Below, piece after piece: positions 17,674 to 25,829 of a DNA stretch of 64,000 nucleotides. The DNA lies in contig CALWBV010000007.1 of the NCBI GenBank assembly GCA_944376205.1, positions 1-64,000 of the forward strand, in the 5' to 3' direction. The DNA is from an uncultured Christensenellaceae bacterium (lineage in GTDB: Bacteria > Bacillota > Clostridia > Christensenellales > UBA3700). The position numbers were made by a program, and so were the translations under genes. Numbering within the stretch: position 1 is the first letter of the stretch; every line of letters begins with the position of its first letter. The notes beneath the pieces were generated by a model. It saw only the letters and a program-made list of their open reading frames with translations. It was not told the DNA's origin and did not search any database.

Positions 17674-19482
17674 TTACATTTTCGTATCTTCGCTATTCTT
17701 GTCGACTGCGTCATCATGTACATCAAGCTCCTGCGCTTCTCTCATAAGAAGGCTTTGTTCTTCATGAAGTTGGTCTTTTGCACCTTCGTCGGTCTGTGCC
17801 CCCATAACAGAAGTAAAGCCCATTTCCAAAGCCTGTTCTCTCGTCAGTACGCCGAGTTCGATAGCTTCATTGACGTTTTCTTCGTCAAGCTCGCCTGTCT
17901 CGAGATCGTTGGTATATGCTTTTATCTTAAGATCTTTAGCCATCTCCAACTGTTTCTTTTCCGTAAGATTCCAGAAGAAGAAGGGAATCATCGCCAGAAT
18001 TCCGCATACTATACCGAGTACGCCCCAAATTATAAACGTGCTACGCATTACTTGAGGATTAGCGTAATCCGTAGATTCGTTGGCACCGACTTTCTTGAGC
18101 AATATTGTAACAAGCGCACCTGAACCCAAACCGCAGATAGTCGTAATTACTTGCGAATACTGCGACATATATCCGTCCAGACGGTCTCCCGTCTTCCACT
18201 GCTGATATTCGCAATAGTCCGCCGTCATAGCAGGCGATGTAACCGTCCATAATGCTGCGAATATATTATGCAGGAAAATTCCTACGAAAATCAAATAAGG
18301 CGTTGCTCCCCAATTATAAGCGAATATAACAAGCATCAGTATTAGCACTGAAAGCACTGTTGAACCGCCGAATGACAACAGCGTCATATTCTTCTTGCCC
18401 ATATACTTTTGTATTATAGGTGAAAACAGCATACCGGGTACAAAGCCGACCGCCATCAGCGTGGGAACTATACCACGGAGCGTGCCGCCGAGATCGCCGC
18501 CTATCATATATGCACATACGTAATTGACAGAAGCAAACAATGTAATTCTGCCGAATGCAAGCACCGTAGACAAGTTAAAGAGCCAGAAGTATTTGTTTTT
18601 GAAACTCTTTTTTATACCTGCCCAAAAACCGACGCTGGCTTTTGCCTTCTTTTCCTGAATTATTCTTTCTTTTGTACCGAAGAACATTACCAAAGCAAGC
18701 GCTACGCAGATACAACCCATTATAGGGAAAATAATCTGATATGTATAGATGTTTTCCATACCGAAGCCCAAGCCCATTTCGCTGACCTGTTCTGCCGTAA
18801 GGTCTCCGTAGGTATCCTTGTAAACAAGACCCATTTGACCGTATACGCCGTTGGCAATCAGAGGGAAAAGCATTTGTACTATTGAAGGTCCGAGAGAGTC
18901 TATTACGCCGCCGACGGAATAGAGTTTCGTACGTTCATTGGTGTTTGGCGTGATAACTTGCGACAGTCCTACTCTGCCGAAAGAGAAAAGGCTATATACC
19001 GTAAGCGCAATGAAATATATAAGTTGGTACGAACCTATTACCAGCCATTTGCGAGTAGTCGTATATTCCTGACCTTCGCCCGGCATAAAGATATTGGGGA
19101 TAAACGCCAACAACCAAAAACATGCTACGCTTGCAAATCCCGCCCACAAAAGATAAGGACGGTATCTGCCCCATTTTGAATTGGTATTGTCTATAAGCCA
19201 GCCTACCAGGGGCGCACGGAAAAGAGACAATATCGCTACGATCCAGGTCGTGTACAATACGATCATCTGATCGAAGTTATAAACATAGGCAAGATGCACA
19301 CCCATATTTATGGCGAAGTATTGCGTAAGGATACCCATACCCTGAACGCCCATACCGCCTACCGAATAAGCCATGAATTCTTTATTGGAAAGATAATAAC
19401 CTTCTTTAGCAGGTGTATTCCAATGTCGAAAAAAATCTCCGACTAAAAAACCGATTTTCTGAAAGACGTTTTGTTTTCCCAT
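17674..19482 (-). CDS. GPH-family (MFS) sugar:cation symporter with long acidic tail
   Basis: 602 residues with about 12 membrane segments. GWLIDNTNSKWGRYRPYLLW is the classic glycoside-pentoside-hexuronide signature loop after helix 2. The family imports galactosides, melibiose, xylosides or glucuronides with Na+ or H+. The last 100 or so residues (after IPFFFWNLTEKKQLEM) form a charged, acidic cytoplasmic extension that is not an EIIA domain. AGAGG precedes the ATG. A TTGACC-18-TATTAT promoter with an overlapping inverted repeat lies upstream. No glycosidase sits beside it, so the substrate is open. Confidence 0.88.
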   Translation of the reverse strand: MGKQNVFQKIGFLVGDFFRHWNTPAKEGYYLSNKEFMAYSVGGMGVQGMGILTQYFAINMGVHLAYVYNFDQMIVLYTTWIVAILSLFRAPLVGWLIDNTNSKWGRYRPYLLWAGFASVACFWLLAFIPNIFMPGEGQEYTTTRKWLVIGSYQLIYFIALTVYSLFSFGRVGLSQVITPNTNERTKLYSVGGVIDSLGPSIVQMLFPLIANGVYGQMGLVYKDTYGDLTAEQVSEMGLGFGMENIYTYQIIFPIMGCICVALALVMFFGTKERIIQEKKAKASVGFWAGIKKSFKNKYFWLFNLSTVLAFGRITLFASVNYVCAYMIGGDLGGTLRGIVPTLMAVGFVPGMLFSPIIQKYMGKKNMTLLSFGGSTVLSVLILMLVIFAYNWGATPYLIFVGIFLHNIFAALWTVTSPAMTADYCEYQQWKTGDRLDGYMSQYSQVITTICGLGSGALVTILLKKVGANESTDYANPQVMRSTFIIWGVLGIVCGILAMIPFFFWNLTEKKQLEMAKDLKIKAYTNDLETGELDEENVNEAIELGVLTREQALEMGFTSVMGAQTDEGAKDQLHEEQSLLMREAQELDVHDDAVDKNSEDTKM

Positions 19483-19517
19483 TTTCCTCTTTTCCCCTAT
19501 TGACGACTATTAAGAAT

Positions 19518-19551
19518 ATAATATCATCTTCATCAATTGTCGGTCAATTGA
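19518..19551 (-). promoter_or_regulatory. symporter promoter with overlapping operator-like palindrome
   Basis: On the minus strand TTGACC (19542-19547), an 18-bp spacer and TATTAT (19518-19523) with extended TGA. The -35 box is covered by the inverted repeat TCAATTG-N5-CAATTGA (19533-19551), the position of a repressor site. Confidence 0.6.
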
Positions 19552-19631
19552 TATTTTCCTTATTTCATAAAGTCGTTGATATATATAAAACTGTTTTATA
19601 TATTATGAAAATTTACTTATATGTCAACGGC

Positions 19632-19660
19632 TTGACAAAAATCTTCAGATAAAATATCAT
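19632..19660 (+). promoter_or_regulatory. promoter of the HAD hydrolase gene
   Basis: TTGACA (19632-19637), 17 bp, then TATCAT (19655-19660), 26 bp before the ATG. GTGAGG provides the ribosome binding site. Confidence 0.7.
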
Positions 19661-19686
19661 ATAATCGAAAAATTAGTGAGGATAAT

Positions 19687-20349
19687 ATGAAGAATCTTAA
19701 AGACATAAAAGGTTTTATATTTGATTTGGACGGAACACTCCTTGACTCAATGGCTGTATGGGTAAAAATATACGAGAGCCTTTTTACCGAACACGGCAAA
19801 ACGATGCCCGACGGATATCTTTATCACGTCAATCACTTGAGCATGAGCGAGGGTGCGAAATACACTGCAGAAAATACAGACGTAGGGCTTGATAAGGAGG
19901 CTATCGAAAAGTTTTGGAAAAATAAAGCTCAAGACAAATACGCCAAAGAGATAAAACTCAAACCTTACGCATACGAATTGCTTGAATTATTATATAATCG
20001 TGGAGTGGTTCTCGGTGTGGCGACGGCTTCCAACAAGCAAAACGTTACCCCCTGTCTCGAAAATAACAATATCATGAAGTTTTTCCATTCAATCACGTCC
20101 GTAGACGAAGTTGCAAGAGGAAAAGATTTCCCCGATATATATCAGAAACAGTGCGAAAAAATGGCTCTTGCCTATAATGAATGCGCCGTGGTAGAAGACA
20201 GTTACGTGGGAGCATTAAGCGCAAAAAACGGTGGCATGCTTTCGATAGGCACCTACGACGAGTCGGGCAAGCTCCATAATGCCGAATTGAAAAACAATTG
20301 CAATCTTTATTTTGAGACGCTCAAAGACCTTTACGACGCACTTATCTAA
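19687..20349 (+). CDS. HAD-superfamily phosphatase, beta-phosphoglucomutase-like
   Basis: 220 residues. Motif I DLDGTLLDS carries the nucleophile Asp, motif II is ATASNK, and motif IV is CAVVEDSYVGALSAKNGG. A helical cap lies between motifs I and II. This is the HAD-IA layout of phosphoglucomutases and small phosphatases. The substrate cannot be told. It is a monocistronic unit with its own promoter and terminator. Confidence 0.87.
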   Translation: MKNLKDIKGFIFDLDGTLLDSMAVWVKIYESLFTEHGKTMPDGYLYHVNHLSMSEGAKYTAENTDVGLDKEAIEKFWKNKAQDKYAKEIKLKPYAYELLELLYNRGVVLGVATASNKQNVTPCLENNNIMKFFHSITSVDEVARGKDFPDIYQKQCEKMALAYNECAVVEDSYVGALSAKNGGMLSIGTYDESGKLHNAELKNNCNLYFETLKDLYDALI

Positions 20350-20386
20350 ATCAATTGATCAATGTATCAATACTTAAAAACCTTAT

Positions 20387-20416
20387 ACGGACGGCAAATT
20401 TGCCGTCCGTTTTTTA
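20387..20416 (+). terminator. terminator of the HAD hydrolase gene
   Basis: A perfect palindrome (ACGGACGGCAAA with TTTGCCGTCCGT) is followed by six T. Confidence 0.93.
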
Positions 20417-20499
20417 TGCAAAGAATAATTTTTGAACGAATCCGCCGAAGCTTACATTATTTTTCCATAGCATATGCACTAATCAGACGTATATTATAG

Positions 20500-20540
20500 T
20501 TATATATACAATTTACTTAAGGCTTAAATTGTATATATAA
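20500..20540. repeat. palindrome with 16-bp perfect arms (copy A of a dispersed element)
   Basis: TTATATATACAATTTA and TAAATTGTATATATAA are exact reverse complements separated by CTTAAGGCT. The 29-bp core (20506-20534) recurs near 60771-60799 with one base changed. It lies between convergent genes, after a complete terminator. A weaker inverted repeat (AAATATCCGC/GCGGATATTT, 20595-20626) follows and may end the oxidoreductase mRNA. Confidence 0.75.
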
Positions 20541-20651
20541 GCATTGTCTCGCTTTGTCCATGAACAAAAACGTTGTGCAAACTGTTTCAAAGCAAAATAT
20601 CCGCCCTTATTAAGGAGCGGATATTTGAAATATATGACAGCCTTATTGAAA

Positions 20652-21800
20652 TCAACCTTTAGGAACGATAATTTCCATATTGGAATCGGGATAAGAACAG
20701 CAAGGATGGAAATATCCAAACTTTTCGTCTGCAAGTCTTCTCTTGTCCGCACCCGCTATAGAATACTTTCCTTTGACGAGCTTTGAGTGACAGAAACCGC
20801 AACCGCCGGCTCTGCACTTGGAAGGCACATTGAGTCCCGCTCTTTCGAGTGCGACGAGTACGGTCTCCTCCGATTTTGCTTTGACTTCGAAAACCTCGTC
20901 TTGTATATGAACCGTGATTTTATAAGTCTTGGGCGCAACGTCACGTGTACCGATACAATTTGCTTCATGCTTGACAAATTTACCTTTTATGCCCAATTCA
21001 TCGAGTTCCTTATCGACAAAAGCGTACATTGCCTGCGGTCCGCAAAGCATTGCCGTATAGTTCTCGGGAGCATACTTGGCGATTATTTCTTTTGTTATAA
21101 ATCCGCTCTCGTATCCTCTTACCTTTTCGTCGCTCAATACATATACGATTTTGAAGTTGTCGCTTTGCAAATCTTCGAGCGCATCTCTGAAGATAAGATC
21201 TTTGCGGGTTTTAGCGCCGTAAATCAATGTCATGTTAAAGTTTTCGTTTCCCTCTTTAAGTGCTTGCGCCATACTGTAAAAAGGTGTTATTCCGCTGCCG
21301 CCGGCAATGGCTACGACGTTTTTGCTGTCCTTGAGGGACTCGTAGTAGAAGTTACCCGAAGGGTCTCCGAGAACGAAAGTATCCCCCTCTTTGGCATTGT
21401 CGAACATCCAGTTACTGAAAAATCCTGCCTTTTTGATCGTAACCGAAAGCTTACCTTCTTTAAGCGCCGTAAGCGGTGAAGAAGATATAGCATAAGGTCT
21501 TGTCACTTCGCTTTCGCCTATTTTTGCCGTAACAGTAATGTATTGACCAGCACGGAAAATCATTTTTTTAGAGAGCTCGAACAAATACGTCTTTGTGTCA
21601 GCGGTCTCTTGTATTACTTCGATGAGTTTAGCCGTCTGTTTGCCGGGGTGAAGCACTTTAGCGGTATCATTAACGGTATAAGTCGCAGGCAAAGGCGTAG
21701 CCGGAGCCGTCATTAATTTTTCTCTGCGAATATTGATCATTTTTTTGAATCTCAATAAATCCATAAATCCGAAGATTTGTTTCTTAAAACGGTATGCCAT
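20652..21800 (-). CDS. ferredoxin reductase-like oxidoreductase (FAD, NAD, 2Fe-2S)
   Basis: 382 residues in three parts: an FAD-binding FNR barrel (RPYAISSSP motif), an NAD-binding domain (GDPSGNFY, then AIAGGSGITPFYSM), and a C-terminal plant-type 2Fe-2S domain with CRAGGCGFC and a later Cys in FHPCCSYP. It would pass electrons from NAD(P)H through FAD to the iron-sulfur centre and on to a partner. The partner is probably the FAD oxidoreductase whose stop codon lies 4 bp upstream. GGAGGG precedes the ATG. Third gene of a TetR-led operon. Confidence 0.85.
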   Translation of the reverse strand: MAYRFKKQIFGFMDLLRFKKMINIRREKLMTAPATPLPATYTVNDTAKVLHPGKQTAKLIEVIQETADTKTYLFELSKKMIFRAGQYITVTAKIGESEVTRPYAISSSPLTALKEGKLSVTIKKAGFFSNWMFDNAKEGDTFVLGDPSGNFYYESLKDSKNVVAIAGGSGITPFYSMAQALKEGNENFNMTLIYGAKTRKDLIFRDALEDLQSDNFKIVYVLSDEKVRGYESGFITKEIIAKYAPENYTAMLCGPQAMYAFVDKELDELGIKGKFVKHEANCIGTRDVAPKTYKITVHIQDEVFEVKAKSEETVLVALERAGLNVPSKCRAGGCGFCHSKLVKGKYSIAGADKRRLADEKFGYFHPCCSYPDSNMEIIVPKG

Positions 21801-21804
21801 AGTT

Positions 21805-23334
21805 TCAACCCTCCCTCTTTATATCGCCAACTGTCTGACGTCCCGAGATATCACCCGAGAAGTATGCACTCGAATAACCCGAAAGTCTCATTGCGTAACC
21901 GCCTGCAAAACGCAAGCCTTTGATTTCTCTTTCGTCGTGGTCTTCGCTCATCATCATGAGTCGAGGGGTAAGTCCGTCCCAATATTGCGATTCATAGCCG
22001 TATATATCGCCTTGAGGATGCAGACAATATCTCGCATAAGTCATAGGCGTAGCGATGGAGATTTCCTCAATACAGTCGCTTATCTTGCAACCCGTATCTT
22101 TCTCGAATCTCTCTATCATTTTCTTTGCGACAGCTTCTTTGGTCTTTACGTAATCTTCAGGTTTTACGTTTGCCCAATCGTCAGACATGTACAAAGTCGT
22201 AAAATACATCATAGTAGTACCTTCAGGCGAACATTCGGGATAAGCCCTGTTGAGACAAACCGTAGCCTGCACCTCGTTTGTAGCTATGGACTTCATAATA
22301 TCATACTGTTTTGCAGTGTCCATGGTGTCGTAAAGGAAATAGTTATGATTGGTGATGCCGAGTTCATCGGCAGATTTATTGAGCCCGAGGAACATCGTAT
22401 ATCCTCTGCCTGCAAATTTTCTCGCATTGACCGCTCTCACGATATTTTCGGGAACATTGTCTATCATACTGCCATATACCGTATGAGGCGAACAGTTTGC
22501 GACAACGTGTCTCGTCTCTATCTTCTTGCCGCCTTTGAGCACGACTCCGCATACGCCCTTTTCGTCCGTAAGGATTTTTTCAGCCTGCGAATTGAACCAT
22601 ACGTCTCCGCCGAGTTCTCTTATTCTCTCAACCATGGCAAGGGAAATTTCGTGCGAACGCATCTTGGGCATTGCCGCGCCTTTGGTAATGTATCTGTAAA
22701 CCATTGACGCATAGTGAATAAAGCTCAAATCGTCGCAATGCGCACCCAAATAACACCAATACGCATTGAGAATGTCTCTCGCTTTCTTGGGCATTTTGAT
22801 AGCTTTGAGCACTTCGTTTACCGAATATGAACCAACACGCACGAAGTTGGAATACTGTGAAAGCATAACTTTTTGATCAGTCTTTCCGTTTACGGAGTTG
22901 GTATAAGCTTGAGCCGCATGTATCTCTTTGCAAAGCGCAAAGAATTTTTCCATTGAAGGACGACTGTCAGGCACATAACTTACCATCTTGTCGATAAAAG
23001 CATCTACGCCGAACGGCATTGTAGCGTCGAGTTTTTCCTCGCGGGAAATAACTCTGTATGCCTCGGGAATCTGCAACCATTCAATTTTGTCCGTTACTCC
23101 CAAAGAATCAAACAAATCTCTCACATCGCCGCTGTTTTCTTTGGTGCCGAAATCGTTAAGCTCGTGAAGCGAAGCCTCAAACTCGAATCTGCCGCGCTTA
23201 AAGCTGGTAGCAAAGCCACCGGGTATGTTGTGTTTTTCCACAAGCAAAACTTTGTATCCGCCCTGCAACAGCCTGATTGTTGCAACCAAGCCGCCGTTAC
23301 CCGCACCGATAACTACTGCATCGTATTTTATCAT
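21805..23334 (-). CDS. phytoene desaturase-like FAD-dependent oxidoreductase
   Basis: 509 residues with the N-terminal dinucleotide fold GAGNGGLVATIRL, then EKHNIPGGFATSF, the signature of the phytoene dehydrogenase/carotene isomerase/amine oxidase group. The C-terminal FAD motif is LRFAGGYAMRLSGYSSAYFSG. Enzymes of this group desaturate, saturate or isomerise hydrophobic substrates such as polyenes, retinol or fatty acids. No other carotenoid genes are nearby. The iron-sulfur reductase downstream suggests electron supply. The substrate is not determinable here. Confidence 0.83.
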   Translation of the reverse strand: MIKYDAVVIGAGNGGLVATIRLLQGGYKVLLVEKHNIPGGFATSFKRGRFEFEASLHELNDFGTKENSGDVRDLFDSLGVTDKIEWLQIPEAYRVISREEKLDATMPFGVDAFIDKMVSYVPDSRPSMEKFFALCKEIHAAQAYTNSVNGKTDQKVMLSQYSNFVRVGSYSVNEVLKAIKMPKKARDILNAYWCYLGAHCDDLSFIHYASMVYRYITKGAAMPKMRSHEISLAMVERIRELGGDVWFNSQAEKILTDEKGVCGVVLKGGKKIETRHVVANCSPHTVYGSMIDNVPENIVRAVNARKFAGRGYTMFLGLNKSADELGITNHNYFLYDTMDTAKQYDIMKSIATNEVQATVCLNRAYPECSPEGTTMMYFTTLYMSDDWANVKPEDYVKTKEAVAKKMIERFEKDTGCKISDCIEEISIATPMTYARYCLHPQGDIYGYESQYWDGLTPRLMMMSEDHDEREIKGLRFAGGYAMRLSGYSSAYFSGDISGRQTVGDIKREG

Positions 23335-23374
23335 ACACGCCTCCTTATATAGTCGTTTAATATTATTTTGTTAA

Positions 23375-23956
23375 TTATTGTTCGTTTATTTTAGTCTGTG
23401 CAACATCATCTCTGTAATACATCAAAAGCCCTTTGAAAGTTGCCGTTAGCATTTCTTTGACGTCTATGGGGTCAAATTGTGCCGTATCGGTAGCAACCAT
23501 CGTCGCAATACCGTGCGCAAACAACCACATTTCCTTGAGCACTCTCAACGCTGTTTCTCTCGAAAGAAGGCTTTCGCTGTTGAGCGCATCCAAAATAAAA
23601 GGCATTTCTTCTATTATCGACAATGTATCATCGCCTTGACTTTCACTCATAAACAAAGCCTTGAAAAGCTGTTTTTGCTCCTTTGCAAACCTGATATAGT
23701 TGAGTCCTATGGCTTTATAAGGATTTACGCCTTCAACTTGTTCTTTGAGATACCCGACAAACATCTCTTTTGCTCTTTTTTCCACTACGTCCTTTATGCC
23801 GTCCATGTTCTCGAACCACCAAAAAAGCGGCTGCGTCGAACAATCGAGTGCTTTGGCAAGGTTTTTGGCGCTTAAGGCGTTCATCCCTCTTTCTTGTACA
23901 AGCTTAAAAGCCGTATCGGCTATCTTTTCCTTTGAAATCCTTATTTTCGGGGGCAT
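23375..23956 (-). CDS. TetR-family transcriptional regulator
   Basis: 193 residues with an N-terminal helix-turn-helix (ISKEKIADTAFKLVQERGMNALSAKNLAKAL...TQPLFWWF) and a ligand-binding C-terminal half. It has a WHG-type TetR C-terminal look. It is the first gene of the operon with the two oxidoreductases, and a palindrome sits just upstream of its promoter, so it probably represses itself and the operon until a hydrophobic ligand binds. Confidence 0.88.
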   Translation of the reverse strand: MPPKIRISKEKIADTAFKLVQERGMNALSAKNLAKALDCSTQPLFWWFENMDGIKDVVEKRAKEMFVGYLKEQVEGVNPYKAIGLNYIRFAKEQKQLFKALFMSESQGDDTLSIIEEMPFILDALNSESLLSRETALRVLKEMWLFAHGIATMVATDTAQFDPIDVKEMLTATFKGLLMYYRDDVAQTKINEQ

Positions 23957-23983
23957 AATTACCTCGCATACATATCTAATTAT

Positions 23984-24012
23984 ATAATACCCGTTATGTA
24001 TCGCAAAGTCAA
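23984..24012 (-). promoter_or_regulatory. promoter of the TetR-oxidoreductase operon
   Basis: On the minus strand TTGACT (24007-24012), 17 bp, then TATTAT (23984-23989). Confidence 0.75.
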
Positions 24013-24016
24013 TATG

Positions 24017-24036
24017 TATGTTAAATTTTTAACATA
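24017..24036. promoter_or_regulatory. candidate TetR operator
   Basis: A 20-bp palindrome, TATGTTAAA-N2-TTTAACATA, begins 4 bp upstream of the -35 box. Length and placement fit a TetR dimer site. The rest of the gap (24040-24220) shows nothing. Confidence 0.5.
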
Positions 24037-24224
24037 TATTATAAAAATTTTGCTTTTAATCGTAAATTACGACTCAAATATAAGTATAAGTAAAACACAG
24101 AAGATTAATATTAATTAAAATAATCCGAATTTTATGCGAATTTCTTTAACGCTATTGCATGTCAAACCTGTGAATGAAAACCTAAAAAACAATAGTCTTA
24201 CAAACGAATTATGTTTAATTCAAT

Positions 24225-24252
24225 AAAAAAACCGCTTCCTGCGAGGAAGCGG
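24225..24252 (-). terminator. terminator of the prepilin operon
   Basis: CCGCTTCCT and AGGAAGCGG form a 9-bp stem (24232-24252), followed on the minus strand by seven T. Confidence 0.93.
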
Positions 24253-24279
24253 CATTGCTTTCGTATTTATAAATTAGTA

Positions 24280-24741
24280 TCATACTTCCATCAAAGCCGT
24301 CTTTCGAAGAGTAGGATCTTCAACGCCGTCTCTATAGAAATATACGGTAATAAATCCGTCATCTCCGGCATAAACGACTATCATCGTCTGCGTATAATCC
24401 GTAAAACTGTTTTCGCTACCTACCTGTTCGGCAGTGGGAACAGTCGCATTGTTTGATATGTGATAAATAGGATAAGGGAAACTCGAATTGACCATATATT
24501 CTTCGTTTATCCTATCTACTACTGCTGCAGACGTAATGTGAAGTTGAGCCATATTCAAATCCGTAATCGCTAATCTGACCTGCGACACAACTTCTTCGGT
24601 ATAAGCTTCATCGGCTGCTTCGTTGGTACTGCCGAGATACTGCATCGTGGACGGAATAGCCACAGCCGCAAGTATGCCCATTATGGCGATAACTACCATA
24701 AGTTCTACCAATGTAAAGCCTTTTTTCGCTCTTCTTTTCAT
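24280..24741 (-). CDS. type IV prepilin-like protein
   Basis: About 153 residues from the ATG at 24741, preceded by AAGGTGG. A short basic leader (MKRRAKKG) is followed by the class III signal FTLVELMVVIA: cleavage after Gly, E at +5, then a hydrophobic helix. The C-terminal domain is small and unassigned. Last of three prepilins behind pilB and immediately before the terminator. Confidence 0.87.
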   Translation of the reverse strand: MKRRAKKGFTLVELMVVIAIMGILAAVAIPSTMQYLGSTNEAADEAYTEEVVSQVRLAITDLNMAQLHITSAAVVDRINEEYMVNSSFPYPIYHISNNATVPTAEQVGSENSFTDYTQTMIVVYAGDDGFITVYFYRDGVEDPTLRKTALMEV

Positions 24742-24758
24742 AAAATCCACCTTATCTT

Positions 24759-25211
24759 TTATTCGACAAGTACCCAGCCGTTACGATCTGCATTAGGGAC
24801 AAAACTGTAGGAAGTAACGCTGTCTGATTCTGCCCAATATACTTTGAATGCAGAATACGAAAACGAAGACTCCTTTGTGGAATAGTCTCCTGCAACAACC
24901 GATACTTTAACTTTTTCTGCGCCGTCCTGAGATATTCTCACTTCTGTGACATACCCTGTCTCCGGCATTTCGCTTTCAAGAATCTCTTGAATAGTATCCT
25001 TGGCAACTCTTCCCTCTTTTTCTATTGAGATGAGCGTCAAACTCTTTTGTATAGTCCCCATAAGATTGAGGACTTCGTTTTCCGCCATATTCTCTTTTGC
25101 CTTCTGGACATAAGAAAGAGTTGTAGGTATTGCAACTGCAGCTATAATGGCTATGATTGCAATGACCACTATCAGCTCTACAAGCGTAAAGCCTTTCTTT
25201 TTGCCTCTCAT
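24759..25211 (-). CDS. type IV prepilin-like protein
   Basis: 150 residues. MRGKKKG is the leader, then FTLVELIVVIAIIAIIAAVA, a canonical prepilin helix with E at +5. The C-terminal globular part has no cysteine pair. AAGGGGGAG precedes the ATG. It follows a strong stem-loop that may set its level relative to the first prepilin. Confidence 0.87.
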   Translation of the reverse strand: MRGKKKGFTLVELIVVIAIIAIIAAVAIPTTLSYVQKAKENMAENEVLNLMGTIQKSLTLISIEKEGRVAKDTIQEILESEMPETGYVTEVRISQDGAEKVKVSVVAGDYSTKESSFSYSAFKVYWAESDSVTSYSFVPNADRNGWVLVE

Positions 25212-25227
25212 ACACTCCCCCTTAATA

Positions 25228-25274
25228 AATACCTATGCACTTACGGCTCTAATTGAACCGTAAGTGCGGGTATT
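25228..25274 (-). other. intercistronic stem-loop behind the first prepilin gene
   Basis: GCACTTACGG (25237-25246) pairs with CCGTAAGTGC (25258-25267). An outer AATACC/GGTATT pair extends the stem. No T-run follows on the minus strand, so it looks like an mRNA stabiliser or partial attenuator rather than a full terminator. Confidence 0.6.
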
Positions 25275-25296
25275 TTTCACAATAATGAAAGACTTA

Positions 25297-25764
25297 TTAT
25301 GCCCAAGTCTGGTCTCCGCTGCCGCCTGCAGTGTAGTCACCCTTGCAATCTTCGTCCATGGTCAAACCGAGGTTTGTAAGATTGTAAGTCTTGGTTACGG
25401 TAACTTGGGTATCGCCGTCTTTAGCATTAGTTTTAACAATAACAACAAATGCTGCAGAAGTAGAATCGTCGGTAACTTCAAGTCCGGTAACGGTAGATAC
25501 TTCACCCATAGCGCTATTCAAAATGCCTACAAAATTTGCTCTGTCGAGTTCGGTATGAGACAAAGAATAGTCGGTGAATGCGGTGTTAAGAGTATTTGCA
25601 AGTTCGTTTGCTTCGTTTTGAGCGGTGCTGACTTTCGCTTTATTTACGTAAGAAATCGTTGTAGGAACTGCAACTGCAGCAATGATTGCAATAATTGCAA
25701 TAACTACGATAAGCTCAACCAGCGTGAAGCCCTTTTTCTTGTTTTTTTTCAAATTAGCTATCAT
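25297..25764 (-). CDS. type IV prepilin, probable major pilin
   Basis: 155 residues. Leader ending NKKKG, then FTLVELIVVIAIIAIIAAVA with E at +5. The C-terminal domain is rich in T, D, N and A, with a predicted beta-rich surface. First prepilin behind pilB, with GGAGGG before the ATG and a stem-loop after the stop. These support a highly expressed major subunit, although this is inference from position. Confidence 0.85.
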   Translation of the reverse strand: MIANLKKNKKKGFTLVELIVVIAIIAIIAAVAVPTTISYVNKAKVSTAQNEANELANTLNTAFTDYSLSHTELDRANFVGILNSAMGEVSTVTGLEVTDDSTSAAFVVIVKTNAKDGDTQVTVTKTYNLTNLGLTMDEDCKGDYTAGGSGDQTWA

Positions 25765-25829
25765 AATATCCCTCCGTATTTGAAAAATATATTTTTTTAT
25801 TTTATATCTGCCGTAGCAGTTATAATCAA

